A stretch of 64,000 nucleotides of DNA from Helcococcus kunzii ATCC 51366. GTDB lineage: Bacteria > Bacillota > Clostridia > Tissierellales > Peptoniphilaceae. Below the pieces are notes generated by a model. That model had not been told where the DNA came from, searched no databases, and worked only from the letters and a program-made list of their open reading frames with translations. The translations under genes and the position numbers were made by a program. This document shows positions 20,401-29,033 of this stretch, in pieces. Position 1 is the stretch's first letter. Each line of letters opens with the position of its first letter. The stretch lies in the NCBI RefSeq assembly GCF_000245755.1, contig NZ_JH601088.1, positions 21,829 to 85,828 on the forward strand. Direction: 5' to 3'.

Positions 20401-20545
20401 AATTAACTATGTTTACAACTATAAAGGTGAATATCCATCCACTGGTGGATTTGGAAGTAAAAAATACCATCAATTTGGGGGAGCTATGATGGTTATATCA
20501 CTGTTATATATTTACTTAAAAAGAAAAAAGATGAATATAAACTAG
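14408..20545 (+). CDS. Giant SpaA/Cna-B-repeat surface adhesin, putative pilus tip protein
   Basis: 2045 residues with a signal peptide (ILILVSSMPMKSFAEG). Cna-B/SpaA-type domains start near residues 484, 931, 1232, 1332, 1756 and 1863. Several end with E-box-like strands (GNYILEEVLPPENY, GSYLLEETKAPDGY, GEYSLVELKSKEGY), so intramolecular isopeptide bonds are likely. Between them lie large regions at about 560-930, 1010-1225 and 1400-1755. Two of these share the LVYVNP/VVYLNP pattern seen in MSCRAMM-like adhesin folds. A helical N-terminal region (about 60-380) is unlike known pilins. The C terminus is YPSTGG, a hydrophobic span and KRKK, an atypical sortase signal. It has a perfect AAAGGAGG site and is first in the pilus operon. 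Confidence 0.85.
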   Translation: MQKIKKKIFIFLSILILVSSMPMKSFAEGFEKIKESNFENEAEVIKKKTIEDVNESTGEKTTIEVNKNQENSKNIKNQLNFDSKIDLRLEYKNIVENLEITSNQEINTKILEKTYEDYKYITRSNYKSKDDIINESPIKLSLNKSKDNLYVDENKIFVNANLDLNKVADEEIDSYTLVLQKSIKLNGKVYRNDDLSKIKFILSSLDALESKINENSLDESKLNEQKLKFAKLIEDLRKIKPIYNLLDYGLKIDENYVEEQKKYIEKHKSNPEKFPLKYNENYYAIKLVKDKNFFGKIPSDIKFAFSFNDNQIFHGDLLALEFTADLKSKLNIKKDINFISLLGSDLLTDPIGKIQKRINDEKIELEKVKKLIDFETHQDSLKKSTFNIDYDNNVNKTDNIKSLSFENKEVESQILSGGLLKDDISIKSSSVKYMDNIQLNTEKAQDINYKDIENSVNIFASSITPRSFYYLNNNVLPVRTIASDTTKLTVNKKDENGSPLKNAKFKLSGTKLDGTQYSVEKISEDTGVASFDGLQPGNYILEEVLPPENYKKISTQWSVYVSPNGAIFVNEKRDNVIIVPSEGQDVSKKISGNISINSPDSITIGDGKTISVTANLNVNGVKENDYFDVKFSPNIHYNMLQYDKPNQPTIVDSSGKVIARPKLIKTSLGGEKIIRYTFTGYVNDIVGDLDFDIQFGGYSIDYYNARNAGNQNITVNIGSITGSKNVNVLFDRPSTVNNNPSNPINIDTSFYYTNDQNGKYTQLVYVNPLKNNINISTNLEITPYINHQGVDKSIDNIVANIDPINTTIKIYKLKDVNAKFDQAVIFDETKLIDVTTQFNGKINIINGKATISFSKPINSESYLVKIDSNMKYPTGVIQGTFLAQTAVLRSSNAYVSKILAIAVNSGGTYGSGTSYIRRKASLDVTNLKEKSSFEIEKVDSKNNAVKLENAKFSLTKLADNGSKTEIIREKSTGSDGKLKFDNLENGSYLLEETKAPDGYRETFTPIKILISGGKVYKYKQKKESQSTIPDALKTDKSYNGLAGITGKIVSVDEKNNTFIYRLYANDWTESNNPVYFYYNYQNPKVNIKTSSNVTIESVTMSKVHVQYAIYDSYLPKVNIENFNSGLFYDFQPNANINFESNTAQIGFGNVVNNGYLYQLLEDGSVAVIDVKGKYTDQSKIDVEASFSYNSKDYVLQKATINNSYMEAKEDNRQELQEITQDKPLTITNDKELLVFEKVDSENNDIKLNGVKFELRKKSGEIIKEYYSNIDGKVSIDTSELRSGDYELHEIKALEGYKLPDNSEVGKFTIDNSGKIINISPQDKVITNIPLGENKVTVKKKDEKDIAMSNVQFKLVDSRGHTVAIKTTNSIGEVEFDKLPFGEYSLVELKSKEGYILDSKPKKILIGKDFEIPNVVGNDVSDRVSSTNSEFIVDGKRQTLIKPLNAEQIIVRNTFQFGPGIKPGDYFIVDYSENVDVGGLSPNQYVDLNIVGTAGLLAKGKWIQGTHSIKYTFTEYISNYRVNEAKLTTYIYIDFDTVKSSGNQWITQKIGSKIIMSKQLMVDYSNLALYDNVSGLGSTITEYDGSKSYYKHVVYLNPYGSRMYYGDRTVLSYIFDTNGDKNSSAIVNNTTKMDLYLVNNLSDFAESYSFDTNGKYKLREGVDYIRQNYNGTVEINFINYKPIDGYKIALVVDGKMDMDSDKPLNPSVKLYNAWIEYDVYGNQVEYNHWHIATASVTKQANISETEGYLDITLTNYPNVIEFTKKDISDDKRKDFSGVNFELRYSSNKDGIYEKVKNSEKTTTKDGKIFYSKLKTGFYQLFETKTWQGYKLPIEAVAKFEVNIDGEIINITPENKIIENSKSETGIEFVKIDGKTRNDVNPNYLEAEFTLYKWDDASQNDDKFIEYKKKDSSTGKQTNENYTVKSDKLNGIFKFDGLEDGKYAVKETKAPVSSDGVSYINPSGYITEFTIKDSTIVDIVYKNSTFGEVKKVSVDTGEKQINYVYNYKGEYPSTGGFGSKKYHQFGGAMMVISLLYIYLKRKKMNIN

Positions 20546-20550
20546 CTAGA

Positions 20551-20570
20551 TAAACAAACTAGTTTGTTTA
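20551..20570. terminator. Perfect 20-bp palindrome between adhesin and backbone pilin
   Basis: TAAACAAACT followed by AGTTTGTTTA is a perfect palindrome with no loop, just after the adhesin stop. There is no strong T run behind it, so it is more likely a weak or partial terminator that adjusts the ratio of adhesin to backbone pilin, or a protein site. Confidence 0.45.
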
Positions 20571-20638
20571 TATATGTCTAATATATTATTTAGAAAACTT
20601 AAACTTAAATCATATAATAAAAATAAAAAGGGGAAAAA

Positions 20639-22570
20639 ATGAATAAAATTAATAAAACAAAAAGGATCTTATTGCTATTATTAGCATTTGTAATGTCGTT
20701 TGCAGTTATCGCACCAGTAACAAAAGCTGCATCACCAACGGAACGAAAGACAAATAAGGTAGTACTTCATAAGCTATTAATGTCAGAATCTGAATTATCC
20801 GATTGGGATCCAGAATCAATCACAGAAGAAAAGTATGATGGTACACAAACAATACAAGAATTAGCAAATAACACAGGAAAAGATCTAAAAGAAATCGCAG
20901 GCGTTTACTTTGCATTCCAAACAGAAGCAGGTAAATGGATAGATGCTGAAGGTAAAGAAGTAGACTCAGTAGATAAAGCTTTAGGTGGTTTAACTACAGC
21001 TACAGGATTAACATTAGATACTTCAAAATTACCAGAAGGTAAATATCAAATAGTAGAAGTTACAGAAAAATCAACATATGTTGGTGAAAACGGTGAAACA
21101 TTAACAGGTCAAAAAGCAGTACCAGTTATGATTACTTTACCTATGTATAATAGCGATGGTTTAGTAGAAGTAGCTCAAGTATATCCAAAAAATACTGAAC
21201 AAAAACCACAAGTTGACAAAGACTTTAAAGGTTTAGCAAATGCAGAAAACCCTGATGCTACAGTATCAGAAACAAGAAATTATACAATTGGTGAATCAGT
21301 TCCTTACGAAATCCAAACAATTATTCCTAAAGATGCAAAATATGCAACAGCAAGATGGTCAGACCAAATGACAGAAGGTCTAACATTTAATAATGATGTG
21401 AAAGTTACATTAAACGGAAAAGATTTAACTGTAAAAACAGACTATACTGTTACAAAATCTGGAAATGGATTTAAATTAGAATTAACAGCTGAAGGACTTA
21501 AGAAAGTTAATGGTCAAGAAACAGCTCAAACAATTCAAATTAACTACACTGCAACATTAAATTCAGCAACAATGGTAGAAGTCCCAGAATCAAACGACGT
21601 TATATTTAACTATGGTAACAACCCAGATCACGGAAATGCACCTATTCCTACAAAACCATCAAATGGTGAAATCACTGCTACAAAAACTTGGGCAGAAGGT
21701 GAAGCACCAGAAGGTGTAAAAGTAGAATTTGTATTATATAATGCACAAACTGGTAAAGAAGTTGCAAGATATACTTTACAAGATGGTGAAACATCACATA
21801 AATTTACTGGATTAGACAATGATACAGAATATAAAGTAGTAGAAACATTTAATGGATATTCAGCAGAATATTCTACAGAAGGTAATGGACAAATTGGGGT
21901 TAAAAACTGGAAAGATAATAACCCTAAACCAGTAAATCCAGAAGAACCAAAAGTTGAAACATTTGGTAAGAAATTTGTAAAAGCAAATGATTCAAATGAA
22001 AGATTACAAGGTGCACAATTCGTTGTACAAAATAAAGAAGACAATAAATTCTTAGCACCAAAGACATCAGAACAAACAACTCAAGAACAACAAGCATTAG
22101 CAACTGCAAAAACTAATTTAGACGAAGCTATAAAAGGTACAGATTTAGCAGTAATTGCAAACGCACAAGAAGAATACAATAAAGCATTCATCGCAGCAAA
22201 AACTTCATACGTTTGGGTTGATACTAAAGAAGAAGCTCTAATCATTACATCAAATGCACAAGGACAATTTGAAGTAACAGGACTAAAAGAAGGTGAATAC
22301 CAACTAGTAGAAATCAAAGCTCCAGAAGGATATGCTAAATTACAAGGACCAGTAGCATTCTCAATTGCAAAAGGTTCATACGCACAAGGCGATATGGCAT
22401 ATGTAGACGGTTCAGGTAAAACTGATGCTCAAAAAGTAATCAATAAGAAAGTTACAATTCCACAAACTGGTGGCGTTGGTACATTAGTATTTACAATAAT
22501 TGGTCTTGTAGTAATGACAGGAGCAGGCGTTGTATTAGTAAAGAACAATAAAAAAGATGAAATAGCATAA
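20639..22570 (+). CDS. Backbone (major) pilin with IPQTG sorting signal
   Basis: 643 residues. The signal peptide is LLLLLAFVMSFAVIAPVTKA. The pilin motif VAQVYPKN has its Lys near residue 183; in sortase C pili this Lys is joined to the Thr of the next subunit. The E-box appears in GEYQLVEIKAPEGY near residue 555. An Ala/Gln-rich helical insert lies around 480-530. The C terminus reads IPQTGG, then a membrane span and KNNKKDEIA. These features identify the polymerising shaft subunit. Codon use is more even and highly expressed-like (GCA, GAA, ACA), fitting an abundant protein. GGGG precedes the start. Confidence 0.92.
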   Translation: MNKINKTKRILLLLLAFVMSFAVIAPVTKAASPTERKTNKVVLHKLLMSESELSDWDPESITEEKYDGTQTIQELANNTGKDLKEIAGVYFAFQTEAGKWIDAEGKEVDSVDKALGGLTTATGLTLDTSKLPEGKYQIVEVTEKSTYVGENGETLTGQKAVPVMITLPMYNSDGLVEVAQVYPKNTEQKPQVDKDFKGLANAENPDATVSETRNYTIGESVPYEIQTIIPKDAKYATARWSDQMTEGLTFNNDVKVTLNGKDLTVKTDYTVTKSGNGFKLELTAEGLKKVNGQETAQTIQINYTATLNSATMVEVPESNDVIFNYGNNPDHGNAPIPTKPSNGEITATKTWAEGEAPEGVKVEFVLYNAQTGKEVARYTLQDGETSHKFTGLDNDTEYKVVETFNGYSAEYSTEGNGQIGVKNWKDNNPKPVNPEEPKVETFGKKFVKANDSNERLQGAQFVVQNKEDNKFLAPKTSEQTTQEQQALATAKTNLDEAIKGTDLAVIANAQEEYNKAFIAAKTSYVWVDTKEEALIITSNAQGQFEVTGLKEGEYQLVEIKAPEGYAKLQGPVAFSIAKGSYAQGDMAYVDGSGKTDAQKVINKKVTIPQTGGVGTLVFTIIGLVVMTGAGVVLVKNNKKDEIA

Positions 22571-22594
22571 TTGTAAAAACCTAATTAGTCAGAT

Positions 22595-22615
22595 AAGCCT
22601 GAGTTACACAGGCTT
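22595..22615 (+). terminator. Hairpin between backbone and third pilin
   Basis: AAGCCTG (22595-22601) pairs with CAGGCTT (22609-22615), with only three T residues in all. It is probably a leaky terminator that lowers expression of the downstream minor pilin relative to the shaft subunit. Confidence 0.55.
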
Positions 22616-22641
22616 TATGACTGTATTAGAAAGGGGCCGGT

Positions 22642-23844
22642 ATGAAAAATAGAATAATATTAGCTTATGTTCTGGCTCTTGCTTTCTTTGTAAGTATATT
22701 TGGTGTAAAAGAGGTAGAAGCAACATCTGCTAATACTATAGAAATAAAATTATCAAATTTGACTGATGAACAAAAAGAAGAACTATCAGGCGCTAAATCA
22801 ACAGTATTTACTTACTGGGATATAAGTAAAGACTATGAATATCATAAAGATTTTGAAAAAAGAGATGAGATTTCAAGAAAACTTTATGAGATGACTGATG
22901 AAGAACTTGGTAAAAAATATAACTCAAATAAAATTGAAACTACTTTTGATAAAGATAGTATCAAGCTTAAAGGAATTGAAGAAGGATTTTACTACTTTAG
23001 AAATATTGTTGAAGAAAAAAATACCAGATACATTTTTTCATTTATTGTAAAAATTCCACTTGATTCAGCTACAAATATCATTCTTATAGATAAAGTGAAA
23101 ACTGAACCTTTAGAAAATGGTAGGGTGAAATTAATAAAGACAGATCAAAATACAAATCTACTAGAAAATGTAGGATTTGAACTCTATAACATTCAAAATG
23201 AAAGAGTACCATTAATTGGAACATATATTTACAACGAAAAAGGTGACAAAAACCAAATTTTATATACCGATAAAAATGGTGAAATAAATATCTCAAATCT
23301 TCCTTATGGAAAATATTATTTCAAAGAAGTAAAAGCGTTAGATGGCTATAAATTACTTAAAGAAAAAATAGAATTTGAGATAGTAGATAATAATCTAATA
23401 GAACTAAAAGTTGAAAATATAAAAGACGAAAAGGGTGGATTAAAGTTTTTAAAGATTGCAAATGATAAAAACAAAACACCTTTAGAAGGTGCAGAATTTA
23501 AGCTTACAAGAAAAGTAGATGGGAAAGATGAAGCTGTAAAAATAGATGGTAAAGAAGTTTATCTAAAATCAGATAAAGAAGGAAAATTTGAGATAAATGG
23601 ATTAGACTATGGGAAATATCAATTATGGGAAGTAAAAGCTCCTAAAGGATATAAAAAACTAAGTAAAGCCATTGATTTTACAGTTAATGAAACAAGTCAA
23701 GAAAAAGTATTGATAATAAAAAATGATAAAGAACCAAAAATAAATGTGCCAAAGACGGGTGATTTGATGATACCATTACTATTGATATCATCAGTTGCAT
23801 TATTTGGTGTAGGCTATAAGCTTGCAAAGAGCAAAGAAAAATAA
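22642..23844 (+). CDS. Minor (basal) pilin with VPKTG sorting signal
   Basis: 400 residues. The signal peptide is LAYVLALAFFVSIFGVKEVEA. An N-terminal domain (about 25-155) is followed by two Cna-B/SpaA-type domains, starting near residues 160 and 262. Their ends read YGKYYFKEVKALDGY and YGKYQLWEVKAPKGY (E-box Glu). The C terminus is VPKTGDLMIPLLL and a membrane span ending SKEK. Size, domain layout and position after the backbone gene fit the base subunit that links the shaft to the wall. No sortase gene follows: a terminator and a PTS gene come next. Confidence 0.85.
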   Translation: MKNRIILAYVLALAFFVSIFGVKEVEATSANTIEIKLSNLTDEQKEELSGAKSTVFTYWDISKDYEYHKDFEKRDEISRKLYEMTDEELGKKYNSNKIETTFDKDSIKLKGIEEGFYYFRNIVEEKNTRYIFSFIVKIPLDSATNIILIDKVKTEPLENGRVKLIKTDQNTNLLENVGFELYNIQNERVPLIGTYIYNEKGDKNQILYTDKNGEINISNLPYGKYYFKEVKALDGYKLLKEKIEFEIVDNNLIELKVENIKDEKGGLKFLKIANDKNKTPLEGAEFKLTRKVDGKDEAVKIDGKEVYLKSDKEGKFEINGLDYGKYQLWEVKAPKGYKKLSKAIDFTVNETSQEKVLIIKNDKEPKINVPKTGDLMIPLLLISSVALFGVGYKLAKSKEK

Positions 23845-23861
23845 AATAAACTTTAACATTA

Positions 23862-23890
23862 GATGCTGATTGAGTTCGGCATCTTTTTTT
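23862..23890 (+). terminator. Terminator closing the pilus operon
   Basis: GATGC and GCATC flank a short loop and are followed by seven or more T residues. It marks the end of the three-gene pilus transcript, confirming that no sortase gene is co-transcribed downstream. Confidence 0.75.
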
Positions 23891-23939
23891 ATGTATATTT
23901 ACCTACGATATCACGCTAGACACATCATAAAGAACTGGA

Positions 23940-23955
23940 GTGTGAAAATTCACAC
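23940..23955. promoter_or_regulatory. Dyad upstream of the PTS promoter
   Basis: GTGTGAA, AA, TTCACAC is a perfect inverted repeat about 55 bases upstream of the -35 element. It is a possible operator for one of the RpiR-type regulators encoded downstream; this link is inference only. Confidence 0.4.
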
Positions 23956-24010
23956 TATTATACAATATAAAACTGGTTATTAGTGAATAATCCCTAAATT
24001 ACCACGTTTA

Positions 24011-24039
24011 TTGAAAGTCTTATTTATCGGTGATACTAT
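24011..24039 (+). promoter_or_regulatory. Promoter of the alpha-glucoside operon
   Basis: TTGAAA (24011-24016), a 17-bp spacer and TACTAT (24034-24039). The TTG of the -35 box is in frame with the PTS gene and could be mistaken for a start codon. The true start is at 24071, behind AAGGAGG at 24057-24063. Confidence 0.65.
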
Positions 24040-24070
24040 AAAAATATCAAATAACAAGGAGGAAAAAATA

Positions 24071-25633
24071 ATGATGAAGAAAATTCAAAAATTTGGTGGA
24101 GCTATGTTTACACCAGTTTTGTTGTTTTCTTTTGCTGGTATCATAATAGGTCTGGGGATTCTGTTTACTTCAGAAGTTATTATGGGATCTATTGCTAAAG
24201 AGGGAAGTTTATGGAGAAACTTTTGGGAATTGATATTGTCCGGTGGTTGGACGGTGTTTAATCAATTGCCACTGTTGTTTGTTGTGGGTCTTCCTATTGG
24301 ATTAGCTAAAAAGCAAAATGCTAGGGCTGCTATGGAGGCATTGGTAGTATATTTAACTTTTAATTATTTCTTAAATTTCATTTTGTCTACATGGGGACCA
24401 AGCTTTGGTATTGATTTTAGTAAGGAAGTTGGCGGAGCGAGTGGTTTAGCAAATATTGCAAGTATAAAGACATTGGACATGGGGATGATTGGTGCGCTGA
24501 TGATTTCTGGGATAACAGTGTATTTACATAATAAATTGTATGATACAGAATTGCCAGAATGGTTAGGTACTTTTTCAGGATCAACTTTTGTTTATATGAT
24601 TTCATTTTTTGTAATGATTCCAGTGGCATTTTTATCAGCACTATTGTGGCCACAATTTCAAAAGGCAATATTATCATTCCAAACATTTATAAAAGGTGCG
24701 GGCGCAGTAGGAGTTTGGGTGTTCGTGTTCTTAGAAAGAATCTTAATTCCGTTCGGACTACATCATTTATTATATGCACCAATATTTTATGATAGCGTAT
24801 TGGTTCCGGGAGGGATTTACGCGGAATGGTCAAGAAGATTGCCAGAGATTGCGAATAGTACAGCATCATTGAAATCATTAATGCCTGAAGCTGGATTTAC
24901 ATCTACAGGTTTCTCAAAGATTTTTGGGGCACCAGGGATTGCACTTGCGATGTATAAGACAGCAAGGGAAGATCAAAAAACAAAGATTAAGGCATTGCTG
25001 ATACCAGTTACACTTACTGCGATTGTTGCAGGGGTAACTGAACCATTAGAATTTACATTCTTATTTATTGCACCAATGCTATTTGTTGTGCATGCTCTGT
25101 TGGCGGCAACATTATCAACTGTAATAAATCTATTTGGAATTACAGGGGTGTATTCTGGTGGATTAATTGAAATGGCATCATTTAATTTTATTCCATTATT
25201 TAGAAATCACTGGCAACAGTTCTTACTATTACTAGTTATTGGTTTAGTATTTACATTTGTTTGGTATTTCGTGTTCAAGACAATGATAGAAAAGATGGAC
25301 TTGAAAACTCCTGGTAGGGGTATAGAGGCTAAATTAATTTCTAAGAAGGAATACAGAGAGGCGAAGGAAAAGGGCGGAAATGTTAGTGAAATGGATGTTT
25401 ACGCTATGAATATAATCGATGGATTAGGTGGAAAAGACAATATCGATGAAATTTCTAATTGTATGACACGTCTTAGAGTAAATGTTAAGGATAGCTCAAT
25501 CGTAAAAGATGATGATTACTTCAAGGCGATCGGATCACATGGTGCGATTGTAAGTGGTAATAATGTACAGGTAATTATTGGTATGAAAGTACCAAAAGTT
25601 AGAGAAAAAGTAGAAGAAAAAGTTAATAAATAA
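24071..25633 (+). CDS. PTS glucose/maltose-type EIICB, alpha-glucoside specific
   Basis: 520 residues. A multi-span EIIC domain takes up and phosphorylates the sugar at the membrane. A cytoplasmic EIIB domain at about 440-515 follows, with the phospho-Cys in ISNCMTRLRV (near residue 464). EIIC family stretches include PLLFVVGLPIGLAKK, FGLHHLLYAPIFY and AGVTEPLEFTFLFIAP. The start is placed at 24071 or the adjacent ATG behind AAGGAGG. There is no EIIA domain, so a separate EIIA must serve it. The neighbouring GH4 6-phospho-alpha-glucosidase implies maltose or a related alpha-glucoside as substrate. Confidence 0.9.
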   Translation: MMKKIQKFGGAMFTPVLLFSFAGIIIGLGILFTSEVIMGSIAKEGSLWRNFWELILSGGWTVFNQLPLLFVVGLPIGLAKKQNARAAMEALVVYLTFNYFLNFILSTWGPSFGIDFSKEVGGASGLANIASIKTLDMGMIGALMISGITVYLHNKLYDTELPEWLGTFSGSTFVYMISFFVMIPVAFLSALLWPQFQKAILSFQTFIKGAGAVGVWVFVFLERILIPFGLHHLLYAPIFYDSVLVPGGIYAEWSRRLPEIANSTASLKSLMPEAGFTSTGFSKIFGAPGIALAMYKTAREDQKTKIKALLIPVTLTAIVAGVTEPLEFTFLFIAPMLFVVHALLAATLSTVINLFGITGVYSGGLIEMASFNFIPLFRNHWQQFLLLLVIGLVFTFVWYFVFKTMIEKMDLKTPGRGIEAKLISKKEYREAKEKGGNVSEMDVYAMNIIDGLGGKDNIDEISNCMTRLRVNVKDSSIVKDDDYFKAIGSHGAIVSGNNVQVIIGMKVPKVREKVEEKVNK

Positions 25634-25636
25634 TAA

Positions 25637-26983
<1,347 letters not shown>

Positions 26984-26991
26984 AGGAAAAT

Positions 26992-27450
26992 ATGAGTAGG
27001 ATAAGAAAAGTATCGAATACAATCATTTTTATATATATTGCATCAATAATATTTCAGATGGCTTCATTAATTTTGATAAAAAAACCCGACCAATCATTTC
27101 AAGAATTACTGAAAAATAACTTGATGTATACAATAAGATTTATGAGTATATTTTTATTTATTATTTCATTTTTATTATTCTTTAAGATAAGGGAAAGATA
27201 TAAAATGAAAATAGATAATGAGGCAATAGTGTTGACTGCTATGCTTTTAATCTCCAATGCTATTTTGCAACAATTAGCTCTTATTGTTGGCTTTATAATC
27301 CTGATGTACTTCATTATAAGAGATGAAAATATTAGTCTAAAAAATGTGTTTTCTAATATAAATTTGGGAAAGATAAAGCTAGAATTTATTTTATCGATAC
27401 TTCTTATCCTTATTTCAATATTCGTACAATTTGCATATTTTAAAATTTAA
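26992..27450 (+). CDS. Small integral membrane protein, unknown
   Basis: 152 residues with four predicted membrane segments (about 10-30, 45-63, 82-106 and 128-150) and few charged loops. No family is recognised. AGAGG precedes the ATG, which is 9 bases after the GH4 stop, so it is the third gene of the alpha-glucoside transcript. It could assist transport or be a passenger. A terminator follows directly. Confidence 0.65.
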   Translation: MSRIRKVSNTIIFIYIASIIFQMASLILIKKPDQSFQELLKNNLMYTIRFMSIFLFIISFLLFFKIRERYKMKIDNEAIVLTAMLLISNAILQQLALIVGFIILMYFIIRDENISLKNVFSNINLGKIKLEFILSILLILISIFVQFAYFKI

Positions 27451-27462
27451 GAATACAATTAA

Positions 27463-27487
27463 AGTAACAGAGATGTTACTTTTTTTG
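27463..27487 (+). terminator. Terminator after the alpha-glucoside operon
   Basis: AGTAAC, loop AGAGAT, GTTACT, followed by TTTTTTG. It lies only 17 bases before the next start codon, so some readthrough into the regulators may occur. Confidence 0.75.
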
Positions 27488-27503
27488 TTTTGTGAGGTGC
27501 TAA

Positions 27504-28232
27504 TTGTTAGAGCTATTATTTATAAATAATATTGAAAAAATGACGGATACAGATATTTATATTTGGAAATATATTTCTAAAAATGTGGAAGAATCAAAAA
27601 AACTTACCATAAATGAATTAGGTGAAAAGTGCAATGTTTCTAGGACTACAATTTTAAGATTTTGTAAAAAGCTAGGGCTTAGTGGATACAAACCATTTAA
27701 GACATATTTGCAGACATTAAGCTCATATGACACTAAAAATCCAGTTCAAAAACTTTCCAAACTATATCAAGAAGTTATCTCAATTTTTTCTACAAAAGAT
27801 ATGAAGAATCTTTTTGAAGACATATACAATTCAAATAAAATATATATTTTATCCAATAAAGAATCATCTTCAATTAGAGAATCAATGAAGAATAAATTTT
27901 TCAAATATGGCAAATTTTTTGTAAACTTAAGTCACGAGTTAGAATCAAACACAGTCATCAATTCTGCAGATTCTAGAGATTTTTTTATTTTCATTTTAAC
28001 TAGTGAATTAAGTGAAGGCAATATTGAATTGATAAAGAGATTAAACAATAAAAAAGTGAAAATCCTAATGCTTTCTGATGTCAATATCATAAGCGATGAT
28101 ATCTTAATAGACTATTACTACTATTTAAGTAAATTTTATCTTAACAATAGTCAAGGATTTTCAACAGCTTCCTATGAAATTGCAATCGAAATAATAGCTA
28201 CAAGATATGGAATGTTTCTGGAGGAAAAATGA
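27504..28232 (+). CDS. MurR/RpiR-family transcriptional regulator 1
   Basis: 242 residues with a TTG start preceded by GAGGTG. An N-terminal helix-turn-helix (LGEKCNVSRTTILRFCKKLGLSGYKPFK) is the HTH_6 type of RpiR regulators. The rest (about 80-240) should be a SIS sugar-phosphate sensing domain but is weakly conserved: no clear glycine-rich phosphate loop is seen in IYILSNKESSSIRESM. It overlaps the next regulator by four bases (ATGA). From position it probably controls the alpha-glucoside genes, perhaps as a heteromer with its neighbour. Confidence 0.8.
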   Translation: MLELLFINNIEKMTDTDIYIWKYISKNVEESKKLTINELGEKCNVSRTTILRFCKKLGLSGYKPFKTYLQTLSSYDTKNPVQKLSKLYQEVISIFSTKDMKNLFEDIYNSNKIYILSNKESSSIRESMKNKFFKYGKFFVNLSHELESNTVINSADSRDFFIFILTSELSEGNIELIKRLNNKKVKILMLSDVNIISDDILIDYYYYLSKFYLNNSQGFSTASYEIAIEIIATRYGMFLEEK

Positions 28233-28978
28233 TTGATAAATTAATTAACAATAATTTTGACAGATTAAACTCTGAAGATGTGAAATTGTTACTTTTCATA
28301 AAGACTAATATCAGCGAAATTATCAACATTTCAATAGATGATTTTGCTAGAATTTCAAATTTTCCGAAAGATAAAATCTATAAGACGCTTAATAAAATTG
28401 GCATTTCAAGCATTCAAGAGTTACAAAAAATAATTTCATTGGAAAGCTCTGAAAAAGAAATTGATATTGAGAAAATGTATTTTAACATAAATGACACAAT
28501 ACGTGATCTTAGAGCGAGAAAAGATGATAAGTTATTAGAGGATTTGATAAAGTCTAAGCGAATATTTCTCTATGGTACGGGTCACATTCAAAACATTGTC
28601 TGTCTGGAATTTATCCGCTCATTTATGTATTTGGATATACATATCATTCATATAGAAGGAGAAGAGCAAAGAAAAATAGTGGAAGAGATTATTGATGAAA
28701 ATGACATGCTCATAGTCATATCCCTATCTGGAGAAAATGCTCAAGCAATCGAGCTTGTAAAGAAAGTAAGTGATAGAGCTAAAGTGTTATCCATTACGGA
28801 AAAAGGAATAAATACTTTAAGCAGAAAATCTGACTATTCATTGCACTATTCTACAGAAAACTTATATATAAACGAATATGGCGTGACAATCGCACCCCTA
28901 AATCAGATGTATCTTTTAGTCGATTATCTGTTTATCAAATTATATGACTATAAAACATATAAATTAGACAAAAACTAA
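28229..28978 (+). CDS. MurR/RpiR-family transcriptional regulator 2
   Basis: 249 residues. The N-terminal HTH region is divergent (IDDFARISNFPKDKIYKTLNKIG). The SIS domain is clear: FLYGTGHIQNIV, then LIVISLSGENAQAIELV with the Ser-rich phosphate-binding loop, and VLSITEKGINTLSRKSDY. It is translationally coupled to regulator 1. One partner has the better DNA-binding helix and the other the better ligand domain, which suggests cooperation. The ligand is likely a sugar phosphate made by the PTS. Confidence 0.82.
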   Translation: MIDKLINNNFDRLNSEDVKLLLFIKTNISEIINISIDDFARISNFPKDKIYKTLNKIGISSIQELQKIISLESSEKEIDIEKMYFNINDTIRDLRARKDDKLLEDLIKSKRIFLYGTGHIQNIVCLEFIRSFMYLDIHIIHIEGEEQRKIVEEIIDENDMLIVISLSGENAQAIELVKKVSDRAKVLSITEKGINTLSRKSDYSLHYSTENLYINEYGVTIAPLNQMYLLVDYLFIKLYDYKTYKLDKN

Positions 28979-29033
28979 GCTTGGGGTATCTATATCTTTG
29001 AAATGAAAAACATTTTATATTGGAGGTATTGTA

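Noticed and set aside
24011..24070. N-terminal extension of the PTS gene from TTG at 24011
   Set aside because: This stretch is the -35/-10 promoter, and the ribosome site lies just before 24071.
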